Source of the DNA: a virus
Reading direction: 5' to 3' (one strand)
DNA: 64,000 bases
IMG/VR virus record: IMGVR_UViG_3300025138_000014
Span: 87,330-151,329 of that record
The translations under genes were made by a program, and so were the position numbers. Below the pieces are notes generated by a model. It made no database searches, was not told where the DNA came from, and was given only the letters and a program-made list of their open reading frames with translations. This document shows positions 1 to 8,732 of the stretch, one piece after another. Position 1 is the first letter of the stretch. Each line of letters begins with the position of its first letter.

Positions 1-27
1 CATGATGGAAGTGAAAAGAGTACGTAA
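1..27 (+). other. possible 3' end of an upstream gene
   Basis: The first bases read HDGSEKST followed by TAA at 25-27 in frame 1, which would overlap the next ATG by one base exactly as the following gene pair does. Two other frames also end within 40 bases, so the frame is not certain. Confidence 0.3.
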
Positions 28-248
28 TGGAAGGTGATATCGCAACAATGGGCGCTCTAATTGGCGCTGGACTAGCAACGTTCGGAATGGGTGGCGCCGC
101 CATCGCAGTAGGAATGATTGTTGGTAGTGTACTTAAAGTTATGCCCAAGAAGCCTGACTCTGGTACTATGTTTGTTGGTATTGCTTTTGCAGAAGCATTA
201 GGCATCTTTGCCTTTCTAACAGCATTGTTACTTATGTTCGCAGTCTAA
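27..248 (+). CDS. atpE: F0 ATP synthase subunit c-like protein
   Basis: 73 aa, two hydrophobic helices joined by a short polar loop, the fold of the proton-carrying c-subunit that forms the rotor ring of F1F0 ATP synthase in the inner membrane. Helix 1 is Gly/Ala-rich (about residues 8-34). The loop is MPKKPDSG where bacterial c-subunits usually have RNP in a loop about five residues longer. Helix 2 carries [11 protein letters not shown] with the proton-binding carboxylate at E56, and the C-terminus ends LLLMFAV as in many alphaproteobacteria. The family is normally 75-85 aa. Followed with a one-base overlap by a membrane gene and then a terminator. No other ATP synthase gene is present, so it probably inserts into, modifies or competes with the host ring (inference). 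Family assignment is strong; function in infection is unknown. Confidence 0.92.
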   Translation: MEGDIATMGALIGAGLATFGMGGAAIAVGMIVGSVLKVMPKKPDSGTMFVGIAFAEALGIFAFLTALLLMFAV

Positions 249-460
249 TGGCTGAGAATCATTTTAGTGCAGAAGTGGTACAACGCATAGGCTTTTACTC
301 TTTTGCAACAATGTCTTCATTAATAGTAATATGTATTGCCTTTGGGTTTTATGCAGTATTACAAAAATTTAATGAACCAAGTTGGAAAGAGGCATGTATT
401 ACCAATGGCGGAGTTCCCGTCCAGATTGCAAAGTCAACATTCGACTGTAAAGTCATATAA
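248..460 (+). CDS. small membrane protein downstream of atpE
   Basis: 70 aa with one membrane segment at about residues 16-38 and a polar C-terminal part holding two cysteines (C50, C67), possibly outside the cytoplasm. The start ATG overlaps the atpE stop (TAATG), so translation is probably coupled and the two products may act together. I do not recognise the family. A role in c-subunit insertion or F0 interaction is only a guess from position. Confidence 0.8.
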   Translation: MAENHFSAEVVQRIGFYSFATMSSLIVICIAFGFYAVLQKFNEPSWKEACITNGGVPVQIAKSTFDCKVI

Positions 461-464
461 AATA

Positions 465-488
465 AAAAGAGGGCTTCGGCCCTCTTTT
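465..488 (+). terminator. Rho-independent terminator after atpE unit
   Basis: A perfect 10-bp stem, AAAAGAGGGC paired with GCCCTCTTTT, closes a TTCG tetraloop and ends in a T run. It lies 4 bases after the membrane gene and separates it from the polymerase promoter. Confidence 0.95.
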
Positions 489-492
489 GCTA

Positions 493-521
493 TTTACAAC
501 ACCGTCATAATAGTTTATAAT
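493..521 (+). promoter_or_regulatory. sigma70-type promoter for gp43
   Basis: TTTACA at 493-498, 17-nt spacer, TATAAT at 516-521, just after the terminator and 27 nt before the polymerase start. Confidence 0.85.
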
Positions 522-547
522 GATTATATCATAACGGAGTAATAATA

Positions 548-3043
548 TTGTCTTTTTACACATCAGTTAATCGTTACGGCAACTCTATCTTATATCGTGG
601 ATATAATGACTCTGGAGTTGCTACAGAAACAAAATATAAATTTACCCCTAAACTTTATATTCGATCTCAAGATACAAATACAGAATACAAAGCCCTAGAT
701 GGTACACCTGTAAAAGAAGTCAACTTTCCTAAAATGGCAGAAGCAAAAGAGTTTTGTGAACAGTACAAAGATATTAAAGATTTCAGCGTGTATGGTCAGA
801 CCAATTATATTCAACAGTTTATTACAGATAAGTTTCCCGGCAATATTATATTTAATCCTAAACAAGTTAATGTTGTAAACTTTGACATAGAAGTCGCTTC
901 CGATGAGGGTTTTCCTAGACCAGAAGAAGCATTGTTTCCAGTTATATCTATTGCTCTCAAGTCTAGCAAATCTTCCATATATGAAGTGTGGGGCCTTGGT
1001 GATTACGATCACGAGAAAACAGAATTGAATATGAATGGCGATCTTATTCGTTATAGAAAGTTTGATAGTGAGCAAGCACTTCTTGCCAGCTTCCATAAAT
1101 ATTGGTGTGAGAATAGACCAGATATTGTAACTGGCTGGAACTGTAGATTTTTTGATATACCATATATTATTAATAGATTGTATCGTATTGGTTCTCCAGA
1201 AGCAGTCAAAAGATTGTCTCCCTGGAACTTAGTAAATGAACGCAATACCAAAATCATGGGTAAAGAACAGCAAGGATATGAAATTGTTGGTATTCAACAA
1301 GCAGACTATCTTGAGCTGTTTAAAAAGTTTGGTTACTCTTATGGAACCCAAGAGTCATATGCATTAAATCATGTTGCATTTACTGTTCTTGGCGAGAAGA
1401 AATTATCATATGAAGAACATGGTAGTTTGCATACACTCTATGAAAAAGATCACCAAAAGTTTATTGATTATAACATTAAAGATGTTCAACTTGTTCAACG
1501 CATTGACGATAAGATGGGTCTTATTGAACTGGTACAAACTATGGCTTATCGTGCTGGTGTTAATATATCAGATACATTTGGTACTACGGCGATATGGGAT
1601 TCAATCATATATCGTTCACTAAATAGTCAAAAGATTGTTATCATGCCTATCACAGAAAAACAGAAACTACCTTACCCTGGTGGTTATGTAAAAGATCCAA
1701 AAGTTGGCATGCACGAGTGGGTTGTATCCTTTGACCTTAACTCACTATATCCAAATCTTATTGTACAATATAATATGTCTCCAGAAACAATCGTTGGTGG
1801 TTATCCCCTTGAGAATGGCGTAGAACATTATATGAACTGTGACAAAGTTGTTAGCGAATATGCTGTAGCAGCTAACGGTTCTCAATATAGAAAAGATAAG
1901 CAAGGCATTATCCCTAAAATTATTATTCAGTATTATTCAGAACGTAAAGAAGTCAAGAAGCGCATGTTAAAAGCGCAGAGTGATTATGAGAAGAATAAAA
2001 CCACAGAACTTGAAAGAGAAATCAATACACTTCATAACCAACAGATGGCTATTAAGATTTTGTTAAACAGTCTTTATGGCGCACTCGGTAATCGGTTCTT
2101 TAGATATTTTGATATGAGAATGGCCGAAGGTATTACTCTATCTGGTCAACTTTCTATCCTGTGGGCTGAACGTGCTATCAATGCAGAAATGAATAAAATT
2201 CTAAATACAACGGAGAAAGATTATGTTATTGCTATTGACACTGACTCAGTCTATATTAATTTTGGTCCTCTTATTGCTAAACTGGCGCCAGCGGACCCTG
2301 TTAAAGCACTGGACAAAATATGTAAGGAGCACTTCACTAAAATACTAGCTGACTCTTATGCTAAACTGTTTGATAATATGAATGGTTATGATAATAGAAT
2401 GGTTATGGAGCGTGAAGCAATTGCTGATAAAGCTATCTGGACTGCAAAGAAAAGATATATTTTAAACGTGCATAATAACGAAGGAGTCCAGTACAAAGAA
2501 CCTAAACTCAAGATCATGGGTATTGAAGCTGTTAAATCTTCGACACCTCAGGTTGTTAGAGACAAGTTCAAAGAAATTTTTGATGTTCTAATTAACGGTA
2601 CTGAAGTTACCACTCAGAAATACATAGCAGACTTCAGACGTGAATTCAATTCTCTACCTCCCGAAGCCGTATCATTTCCAAGAGGTGTGACTAATGTTAC
2701 AGATTGGATAGATAGAAAGACCATTTTCAAGAAAGGCTGTCCAATTCATGTTCGTGGTTCTATTCTATACAATAATACGGTCAAAAGTAAAGCAGTGGAC
2801 AAAAGATATGGTTTAATTCAGAATGGTGAGAAGATTAAGTTTGTTTATCTCAAGATGCCAAATCCAATAAAGCAAAATGTTATAGCATTTCCGCAATATC
2901 TGCCTACTGAATTAGCCCTGCATAAATACATTGACTACGATAAAATGTTTGAGAAAACTTTTATTGAACCTATTAAACCTATTCTGGACGCAATCGGATG
3001 GACTGTTGAAGATCAGATGACGCTGGAAGACTTTTTTGGATAA
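548..3043 (+). CDS. 43: T4-like DNA polymerase gp43 (family B)
   Basis: 831 aa replicative DNA polymerase with 3'-5' proofreading. Exonuclease motifs: D113-x-E115, N198 to D203, and Y308-x3-D312. Polymerase motifs: DLNSLYP from D396, K503 with NSLYG at 507-511, and DTDSVY with the catalytic pair D564/D566. The C-terminus LEDFFG is the sliding-clamp (gp45) binding tail, comparable to LDFLFG of T4. The length is near the 898 aa of T4 gp43 but shorter. The start is TTG at 548, preceded by ACGGAG; no in-frame ATG gives a full N-terminus. It lies under its own promoter at 493 and is followed 8 nt later by a phosphatase gene. Confidence 0.98.
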   Translation: MSFYTSVNRYGNSILYRGYNDSGVATETKYKFTPKLYIRSQDTNTEYKALDGTPVKEVNFPKMAEAKEFCEQYKDIKDFSVYGQTNYIQQFITDKFPGNIIFNPKQVNVVNFDIEVASDEGFPRPEEALFPVISIALKSSKSSIYEVWGLGDYDHEKTELNMNGDLIRYRKFDSEQALLASFHKYWCENRPDIVTGWNCRFFDIPYIINRLYRIGSPEAVKRLSPWNLVNERNTKIMGKEQQGYEIVGIQQADYLELFKKFGYSYGTQESYALNHVAFTVLGEKKLSYEEHGSLHTLYEKDHQKFIDYNIKDVQLVQRIDDKMGLIELVQTMAYRAGVNISDTFGTTAIWDSIIYRSLNSQKIVIMPITEKQKLPYPGGYVKDPKVGMHEWVVSFDLNSLYPNLIVQYNMSPETIVGGYPLENGVEHYMNCDKVVSEYAVAANGSQYRKDKQGIIPKIIIQYYSERKEVKKRMLKAQSDYEKNKTTELEREINTLHNQQMAIKILLNSLYGALGNRFFRYFDMRMAEGITLSGQLSILWAERAINAEMNKILNTTEKDYVIAIDTDSVYINFGPLIAKLAPADPVKALDKICKEHFTKILADSYAKLFDNMNGYDNRMVMEREAIADKAIWTAKKRYILNVHNNEGVQYKEPKLKIMGIEAVKSSTPQVVRDKFKEIFDVLINGTEVTTQKYIADFRREFNSLPPEAVSFPRGVTNVTDWIDRKTIFKKGCPIHVRGSILYNNTVKSKAVDKRYGLIQNGEKIKFVYLKMPNPIKQNVIAFPQYLPTELALHKYIDYDKMFEKTFIEPIKPILDAIGWTVEDQMTLEDFFG

Positions 3044-3051
3044 GGAAATAA

Positions 3052-3759
3052 ATGAAACATTATATTTTTGATATTGACGGAACTTTAACTCCAAGCCGTG
3101 GCAGAATTGATCCAGAGTTTGAAACATTTTTTAAAAGTTTTATCAATAAGAATAAAGTGTCTTTAGTTACTGGGTCAGATAGACCAAAAACTTTAGAACA
3201 AATTGGTATTGAAATCTCTGATAGTGTTGATACAATGTATCAATGCTCTGGTAATCACATTTGGAAAAAAGGTAAAGAGGTATCAAGAATAGATTGGCGC
3301 TTACCACATAAAGTGGTTCAATGGCTTTTAATAACTCTTGAGAATAGCAGCTATTCAAAAAGAACCGGTGATCATCTTGAAGAAAGAGTTGGTCTTGCCA
3401 ATTTCTCCATAGTGGGAAGAAAAGCAGATGCACGTCAAAGAAAAGCATATGTAAAATATGATACTAACGTGGGGGAACGTAAGCTAATTGCTTACAGATT
3501 TAATGAAAAATTTGGTAAAAAACTTAAAGCACAGGTTGCTGGAGAAACTGGTATAGATATTATCCCACTTGGTTGTGATAAGTCTCAAATATTAAAACAG
3601 ATACCACTTGATGATACAATAATCTTTTTTGGGGATAAGACTGAACTAGGTGGCAATGACTATGAAATTGCACAAGCTGTGGATAAAAGATTAAACGGAC
3701 ACTTCCATACAGTCACTGAATGGAAACATACATATAGTATATTGAAAGAGGAAATATAA
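3052..3759 (+). CDS. HAD hydrolase, phosphomannomutase-like
   Basis: 235 aa HAD-superfamily protein. The nucleophile motif FDIDGTLT has D7 and D9, and the C-terminal FFGDKTELGGNDYE (D195 region) is the signature of eukaryotic-type phosphomannomutases and related IIB phosphatases. It may act on a sugar phosphate, which would fit the sugar-nucleotide genes nearby, but the cap domain is short and a mutase role is not proven. The TAA stop overlaps the next ATG (TAATG). Confidence 0.85.
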   Translation: MKHYIFDIDGTLTPSRGRIDPEFETFFKSFINKNKVSLVTGSDRPKTLEQIGIEISDSVDTMYQCSGNHIWKKGKEVSRIDWRLPHKVVQWLLITLENSSYSKRTGDHLEERVGLANFSIVGRKADARQRKAYVKYDTNVGERKLIAYRFNEKFGKKLKAQVAGETGIDIIPLGCDKSQILKQIPLDDTIIFFGDKTELGGNDYEIAQAVDKRLNGHFHTVTEWKHTYSILKEEI

Positions 3760-4067
3760 TGAACGAAGTAGCACATTACGAAGAACTTATTGCACAGTGG
3801 CACCATGACCGCAATCTAATTAACGGAAGTACCGATAAAGATCAATATATGAAGTTGATTCAAGAAGCAGGTGAGTTGTCTGATAACATCTGCAAGGGCA
3901 GAGATATTCGTGACGACATTGGTGATATGATGGTAGTATTAATTAATATTGCAGAGCGTAATAAATTAACTCTTGCAGAATGTCTTAAAGTAGCATATGA
4001 TGATATTAAAGACCGAAAGGGTAAAATGATTGACGGAGTATTTGTCAAAGAAAGTGATTTACAATAG
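3759..4067 (+). CDS. MazG-like nucleotide pyrophosphohydrolase
   Basis: 102 aa all-alpha NTP-PPase. The metal-binding signature is visible as QEAGELSDN followed by RDDIGDMMV. MazG enzymes hydrolyse NTPs or dNTPs to monophosphates; phage versions are thought to clean the dNTP pool or recycle host nucleotides. It is coupled to the upstream HAD gene by a TAATG overlap. The final codons overlap the -35 box of the next promoter. Confidence 0.88.
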   Translation: MNEVAHYEELIAQWHHDRNLINGSTDKDQYMKLIQEAGELSDNICKGRDIRDDIGDMMVVLINIAERNKLTLAECLKVAYDDIKDRKGKMIDGVFVKESDLQ

Positions 4068-4086
4068 TGTTGGATTATGTTATAAT
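4058..4086 (+). promoter_or_regulatory. sigma70-type promoter
   Basis: TTTACA 4058-4063, 17-nt spacer, TATAAT 4081-4086. It drives the glycosyltransferase at 4106; AAGGAG follows as ribosome site. Confidence 0.85.
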
Positions 4087-4105
4087 AAGACAATAAGGAG
4101 AATAC

Positions 4106-5047
4106 ATGACTGATTACACTCAACCAAAATATCCAATTTATATTATTTCTAAAGGACGTGCAGACTCTAGGTTCACATCTAAAACTTTAGATGAACTTAA
4201 TGTACCATATCGTATTGTTATTGAGCAATCTGAATACAAAGATTATAATAAGAATATTCCAGCAGAGAAAATTTTGGTATTACCTGAAGGGTTTCGTGAA
4301 AATCCAAATTATGCTTTTCCAGATGCAGCTGGTCGGATGGGTGGTTCTATTCCAGCCAGAAACTTTGTATGGGAACACTCCATATCTGAAGGTCACAAGC
4401 GGCATTGGATTATGGATGATAACATTAGGCACTTTTATAGAGTGCATCAAAATCTAAAAACAATTGTTACATCTGGTAATACTATTAGAGCATGTGAAGA
4501 TTTCACAGATCGTTTTAAAGATGTAGCAATGTCTGGTATGAACTATCAGTATTTTGTTCCAGCTTCCCAAGCTAAAAAAGCATACACATTAAACACTAGA
4601 GTGTATTCTTGTATTCTACTCCGCAATGATATTAAACATCGTTGGCGTGGTAGATATAATGAAGATACTGATTTGAGCATAAATATTTTAAAAGACAATC
4701 ATAATACAATTTTATTTAATGCATTTGTTTGTGGAAAAATGACTACTCTTACAATGGGTGGCGGTAATACCGATAATGTTTATATTGATCAAGACAATAG
4801 ACGGACCTTTGCTGAAGCACTAAAAGAACAGCATCCCGATATTGTAGAAATAGTTTATAGGTACCGACGTTGGCACCATCACGTTGATTACTCTGGTTTT
4901 AAAAAGAATAAACTTGAGTTACGTGATGACTATGTTAAGAAAACTGGTATAAATGAATATGGAATGAAGATGGTTAAATTAACCGAAGCACAGCACGAGT
5001 TGCATAAAGCGACCTTCGGCAATACGGAGAATAGATATTATGACTAA
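4106..5047 (+). CDS. TAGT-type glycosyltransferase (TET-associated GT-A fold)
   Basis: 313 aa. The N-terminus YPIYIISKGRAD, a SIPARNFVW segment and WIMDDN (D104/D105, the expected metal/nucleotide-sugar site) match my memory of the TET-associated glycosyltransferase family found in phages with hypermodified DNA. A second, diverged copy lies at 44493. No TET/JBP hydroxylase or other base-modifying partner is visible in this window. A target on DNA is therefore an inference; a protein or glycan target is also possible. Strong ribosome site AAGGAG upstream. Confidence 0.75.
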   Translation: MTDYTQPKYPIYIISKGRADSRFTSKTLDELNVPYRIVIEQSEYKDYNKNIPAEKILVLPEGFRENPNYAFPDAAGRMGGSIPARNFVWEHSISEGHKRHWIMDDNIRHFYRVHQNLKTIVTSGNTIRACEDFTDRFKDVAMSGMNYQYFVPASQAKKAYTLNTRVYSCILLRNDIKHRWRGRYNEDTDLSINILKDNHNTILFNAFVCGKMTTLTMGGGNTDNVYIDQDNRRTFAEALKEQHPDIVEIVYRYRRWHHHVDYSGFKKNKLELRDDYVKKTGINEYGMKMVKLTEAQHELHKATFGNTENRYYD

Positions 5048-5315
5048 AAAGAGTAAAGCATCAAGCTTGTTTGTACTTGATGGAACCGAGGAAGATTACG
5101 CACAAAACTACTGGGAAGATATGCCAGAGTTTGAGCAGAATGATTTAGATATTTATGGATCAATGAATATTGCTTTTCGTACAGAAGAGGACTTCAGAGC
5201 ATTTGTTCAACTTATTGAACAGCCGAGTGTATCTATTAAATCACGTGGAGTTTACTACCCAGTTAGAGCAAAGAGTGAGAACACATTGCTCCGTTGGATG
5301 CCTGATGAAGAATAA
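5040..5315 (+). CDS. small acidic protein, unknown
   Basis: 91 aa, soluble, acidic, with no motif I recognise. It has its own ribosome site (ACGGAG) and overlaps the end of the glycosyltransferase by 8 nt, so the two are co-expressed. It may be an accessory of the glycosyltransferase (position only). Confidence 0.75.
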   Translation: MTKKSKASSLFVLDGTEEDYAQNYWEDMPEFEQNDLDIYGSMNIAFRTEEDFRAFVQLIEQPSVSIKSRGVYYPVRAKSENTLLRWMPDEE

Positions 5316-5317
5316 AC

Positions 5318-5346
5318 TTTACAGAAACCTTTAAATGTGATATAAT
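5318..5346 (+). promoter_or_regulatory. sigma70-type promoter, very short leader
   Basis: TTTACA 5318-5323, 17-nt spacer, TATAAT 5341-5346. The next ATG is at 5353, about where transcription should begin, and no Shine-Dalgarno lies between them. Confidence 0.85.
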
Positions 5347-5352
5347 TATATT

Positions 5353-6273
5353 ATGATAGACATTACAATATTTAAAAATCAATTCGACAATAAGACTCAT
5401 CGTAAGATGAGCTTTGCCGATAAAGATCAGTTTCTTGGATTTCTATCACAGTTATCAAAGAAACCCTTGGAGGGTAAAAGAAATGCGCAACTTATTAGTC
5501 CGGCTGTATATGTCGATGGTTCTACTAGAGCCAACAAAAATGTTTCTCATTGGGCAGGTTGGTGTGCTGTTGATGTTGACGATTATGTCTTTGAAGGAAA
5601 ACTGAAGGAAGTTTTAGATGAAAAACTCTCATGGGGGTATATTTGCTACAGTACTGCTAGCAGCACGATTGAACAACCAAAATTTAGATTGGTTTTCCAA
5701 ATCAAAGGAAACGTCCCCGCTGAAAGAATTAGACACTTCTGGTTTGCGCTCAACCAAGAACTTGAAGGAATGGGAGATAAACAGACTAAGGATCTCAGCC
5801 GAATGTACTTCATACCGGCCGAGTACAAAGATGCGAATAATTTCTTTTTCAGTAATCCTGGCGTGTCTATTGATCCCTATGAGTTAATGTCTCGGCATGA
5901 GTATAATGAAAAGAAAAACTCAAATAACTTTTTGGATAGACTACCAGAAAGTTTACAAGAACAAGTAATTGCTTATAGACAAACTCAATTAACTAATACC
6001 GATATCACTTGGACTTCTTATCTTGATTGCCCATTCTGGCCAAAACACTTAGCAACAGAATATATGATGATTGCTGGAGAAGGTTGGTATCGTAAGATGT
6101 ATGCAATTATGGTTAGAGTAGCAGCTACTGCTATCTATAGAGAGTATCCAATTACTGCTGATGAAATTGCTACACTATGTAAACAATTTGATATGGCTAA
6201 CGGTAACTGGTATGAAAACCGACCAATGAGAACTGAAGCAGATCGTGCTTTAGAATATGTACACAGAAATTAA
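5353..6273 (+). CDS. archaeo-eukaryotic type primase (AEP) protein
   Basis: 306 aa. AEP catalytic features are visible: VDVDD with D74 and D76, then YSTASS, KFRLVF, and DLSRMYFIP (D147 to R150). The C-terminal part, about residues 195-306, is helical and resembles primase C-terminal domains. It could make primers for gp43; I see no gp61-type primase in the window. The start ATG sits directly at the predicted transcription start, suggesting a leaderless message. Confidence 0.78.
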   Translation: MIDITIFKNQFDNKTHRKMSFADKDQFLGFLSQLSKKPLEGKRNAQLISPAVYVDGSTRANKNVSHWAGWCAVDVDDYVFEGKLKEVLDEKLSWGYICYSTASSTIEQPKFRLVFQIKGNVPAERIRHFWFALNQELEGMGDKQTKDLSRMYFIPAEYKDANNFFFSNPGVSIDPYELMSRHEYNEKKNSNNFLDRLPESLQEQVIAYRQTQLTNTDITWTSYLDCPFWPKHLATEYMMIAGEGWYRKMYAIMVRVAATAIYREYPITADEIATLCKQFDMANGNWYENRPMRTEADRALEYVHRN

Positions 6274-6276
6274 TGA

Positions 6277-6305
6277 TTTACAATAACCGAAAAATGTGAT
6301 ATACT
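6277..6305 (+). promoter_or_regulatory. sigma70-type promoter
   Basis: TTTACA 6277-6282, 17-nt spacer, TATACT 6300-6305, placed 46 nt before the GIY-YIG-like gene. Confidence 0.75.
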
Positions 6306-6350
6306 TACAGAATATTATTCACTAAATTTATATTATGGAGATTACAGAAT

Positions 6351-6857
6351 ATGGAGACTATTGCTCAACGTATGCGCAAAGTTGGTACTTACCTCGGATA
6401 CTTTGATATCCAACCCTATGAGAATGTGAATGAAGATAGTCCTAATTTTGGTGTATCTTACGACAGACTTATTTTCCACGCAGTACTTAAACGGCGAGAG
6501 TTTATCGCCTTTGGTGATCTAGTGTATTTTATGTACATTAACAATGATCTAGTCAAAGTCGGTAAAGCCGAAGGTGCTATTGGCTGGGCTGGTAGAATGA
6601 ACACTTACAGAAAAGATCCTGCTGACGATGCTACCAATAAAAAAATTATGGATATTATGAAAGAGGACTATAGTGTTGTAGAACCCATTTATGTGTATGC
6701 TATTTCAGTTCCAAGAGTTTCTTCAGATTACTATTGCAACTTAACAGATTCTGCAGTATGTGTATCAATACCACGTGCAGGTAAAGTTGAGACATATCTC
6801 ACTGAATGTGTAGAGGCTCAAGGTGAACAATTAATCTTTTGCAATCAAAAAACCTAA
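6351..6857 (+). CDS. GIY-YIG-like (T5orf172-type) protein
   Basis: 168 aa. A short core resembles the GIY-YIG fold: VYFMYINNDLVKVGKA, then an Arg in the helix (WAGRMNTYRK) and a later Glu in EAQGEQLI. It may be a nuclease, but the canonical GIY and YIG triplets are degenerate, so activity is uncertain. It stands between primase and sugar genes. Confidence 0.6.
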   Translation: METIAQRMRKVGTYLGYFDIQPYENVNEDSPNFGVSYDRLIFHAVLKRREFIAFGDLVYFMYINNDLVKVGKAEGAIGWAGRMNTYRKDPADDATNKKIMDIMKEDYSVVEPIYVYAISVPRVSSDYYCNLTDSAVCVSIPRAGKVETYLTECVEAQGEQLIFCNQKT

Positions 6858-6897
6858 TCATATATATAATGTATAAACAAAATTTGAAGGATATAAC

Positions 6898-7734
6898 ATG
6901 AAGAACAAAGTTGCCATTCTCGGTCACGGGTATGTAGGTAAAGCAGTAGAGTACGGCTTTTCAAATAAAAAGAATAAAATCCAATTAATTGATCCACATC
7001 TTTATGATAACTGTGTTGAAGATATTGAAGATCCAACTGTATCATTTGTATGTGTACCTACACCGATGAGTAGTGATGGCAATATTGATTCTAGTATCGT
7101 CGAAGAAGTAACCGAACAATTGATGATTCGTACTTCTGGTTTAATTGTTATCAAGTCTACAGTAATACCATCAGTAGTGAAAAGATTAAGCGATAAAAAT
7201 CATAGAGTAATTTATAACCCAGAATTTTTAACTGAAAGAAATGCTCTTATTGATTTTGTTAATCCTCCAATGCACGTATTTGGCGGACACGAAAATGAGA
7301 CAGAGCAGCTACATAAATTCTATACAACTAATAGCCGTTGTAAACCTGCTCCAATTTTTAAGATGAGTGCTGCAGAAGCAGCTTTTGTAAAATACGGAAT
7401 TAATAGTTTCCTTGCAACAAAGGTACTATGGTTCAATCAATATAAGGATATGATAGATGACTTTGGAGCTGATTTTGATAACATTTCTAGCGCTATCGGT
7501 TCTGATCCCAGAATTGGCCAATCTCACACTCAAGTTCCTGGCCCTGACGGTCGTGCTGGGTTTGGCGGCGCTTGTTTCCCCAAGGATACATCAGCTCTTA
7601 TCGGATTTGATCACGGTAATATCCTCAGCGTTCTAAAATTAGTCGTGCAGGAAAACAGTGTTTATCGTAACCAGTATGAGTTAGATAGCCGAGAAAAAGA
7701 ACAGAATGTTGTTTACATTGAGTCAAATGTATAG
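6898..7734 (+). CDS. UDP-glucose/GDP-mannose dehydrogenase, short form
   Basis: 278 aa NAD-dependent enzyme expected to oxidise UDP-glucose to UDP-glucuronate. It has the Rossmann motif GHGYVG at residues 9-14, the segment STVIPS, the middle-domain ESNP-like NPEFLTE, and the catalytic GFGGACFPKD with C226. Typical family members are 390-450 aa; the C-terminal UDP-binding domain is missing here while the stop is clean. It may work as a reduced enzyme, use another subunit, or bind a different substrate. It precedes a UDP-sugar epimerase. Confidence 0.88.
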   Translation: MKNKVAILGHGYVGKAVEYGFSNKKNKIQLIDPHLYDNCVEDIEDPTVSFVCVPTPMSSDGNIDSSIVEEVTEQLMIRTSGLIVIKSTVIPSVVKRLSDKNHRVIYNPEFLTERNALIDFVNPPMHVFGGHENETEQLHKFYTTNSRCKPAPIFKMSAAEAAFVKYGINSFLATKVLWFNQYKDMIDDFGADFDNISSAIGSDPRIGQSHTQVPGPDGRAGFGGACFPKDTSALIGFDHGNILSVLKLVVQENSVYRNQYELDSREKEQNVVYIESNV

Positions 7735-7740
7735 TATAAT
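7712..7740 (+). promoter_or_regulatory. sigma70-type promoter inside the end of the dehydrogenase gene
   Basis: TTTACA 7712-7717, 17-nt spacer, TATAAT 7735-7740. It drives the epimerase at 7764 (ribosome site TAAGGAAG). Confidence 0.8.
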
Positions 7741-7763
7741 AGACAGATTATAAGGAAGTTAAA

Positions 7764-8732
7764 ATGAAAAAACATATAATGGTAACAGGTGGTGCAGGCT
7801 TTATTGCTTACCATCTAATACAAAAACTTATTAAAGATGGCTATGAAGTATCTGCATTCGACAACTACAATGATTATTATGATCCAAAGTTGAAACATAA
7901 ACGTGCAGAGGAATTAATGTCTCTTGTTAATGTAGATGTACTTAATTGTGATCTAAAACAAGAAGAGGATCTGACTGATCTAGTTAGTGCTTACAAACCA
8001 GATGCTATTATCCATTTAGCTGCTTATGCTGGCGTAAGACATTCTTTGAGTGAACCACAAACATACATTGATAATAATATTACTGGAACACAAAATCTTA
8101 TTAATGCTTGTGAAAAAGCAGATGTTCAGCATGTAGTGTATGCTTCAACTTCTTGTACTATGGCGGGTAATGAATTACCGTGGAATGAAGATGAGAAAAC
8201 TGGTTATCAATTGAACCCATATGGCTATTCTAAATCAGCTAATGAAAACCAGATGATGTCCAGTAAAATTAAATTTACAACTGGTCTTCGGTTCTTTACT
8301 GTTTACGGACCATGGGGTCGCCCAGATATGGCTCTATTTGACTTTACTAAAGATATTATTGCAGGTACACCAATCAAGCTATTTAACTATGGCGACATGG
8401 TTCGTGATTTTACTTATGTAGATGATATTGTACAAGGCGTTGGCTTAGTTCTAAAAGATAGTTTTGATCGTGATAGTGAAGATACATTCGGCGAGATATA
8501 TAATATTGGTTACGGAGACCAAGTTAAGTTATTTGATTTTGTAACTGAGATTGAAGCTAATCTTGGTCGTGTAGCACAACGCGAGTTAGTTAAAATGCAT
8601 CCAGCCGATACACGTGAAACTTGGTCCGATACAACTAAAATTCGGAAGCTAGGTTACAATCCTACTACATCTATTGAAGATGGAGTGGCTAATTTTATAA
8701 CATGGTATAAAGGATATTATAATGTCAACTGA
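7764..8732 (+). CDS. NAD-dependent UDP-sugar epimerase (UDP-glucuronate 4-epimerase-like)
   Basis: 322 aa short-chain dehydrogenase-type epimerase. GGAGFIAYH near the N-terminus binds NAD; the catalytic Y153-x3-K157 lies in YGYSK; STSC gives the Ser/Thr partner. FDNYNDYYDPKLK after strand 2 is typical of UDP-glucuronate 4-epimerases. Together with the upstream dehydrogenase it could make UDP-galacturonate for the glycosyltransferases. The next small gene starts inside its last codons. Confidence 0.9.
   Translation: MKKHIMVTGGAGFIAYHLIQKLIKDGYEVSAFDNYNDYYDPKLKHKRAEELMSLVNVDVLNCDLKQEEDLTDLVSAYKPDAIIHLAAYAGVRHSLSEPQTYIDNNITGTQNLINACEKADVQHVVYASTSCTMAGNELPWNEDEKTGYQLNPYGYSKSANENQMMSSKIKFTTGLRFFTVYGPWGRPDMALFDFTKDIIAGTPIKLFNYGDMVRDFTYVDDIVQGVGLVLKDSFDRDSEDTFGEIYNIGYGDQVKLFDFVTEIEANLGRVAQRELVKMHPADTRETWSDTTKIRKLGYNPTTSIEDGVANFITWYKGYYNVN

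Noticed and set aside
4106-5047. A full TET/JBP plus TAGT DNA hypermodification operon
   Set aside because: Only the glycosyltransferase is seen; no iron-dependent dioxygenase motif of TET/JBP type was found in any gene of the window.
6839-6870. Promoter before the dehydrogenase gene (TTGCAA ... TATAAT)
   Set aside because: Spacing of 20 nt and a weak -35 do not match the strict 17-nt family.
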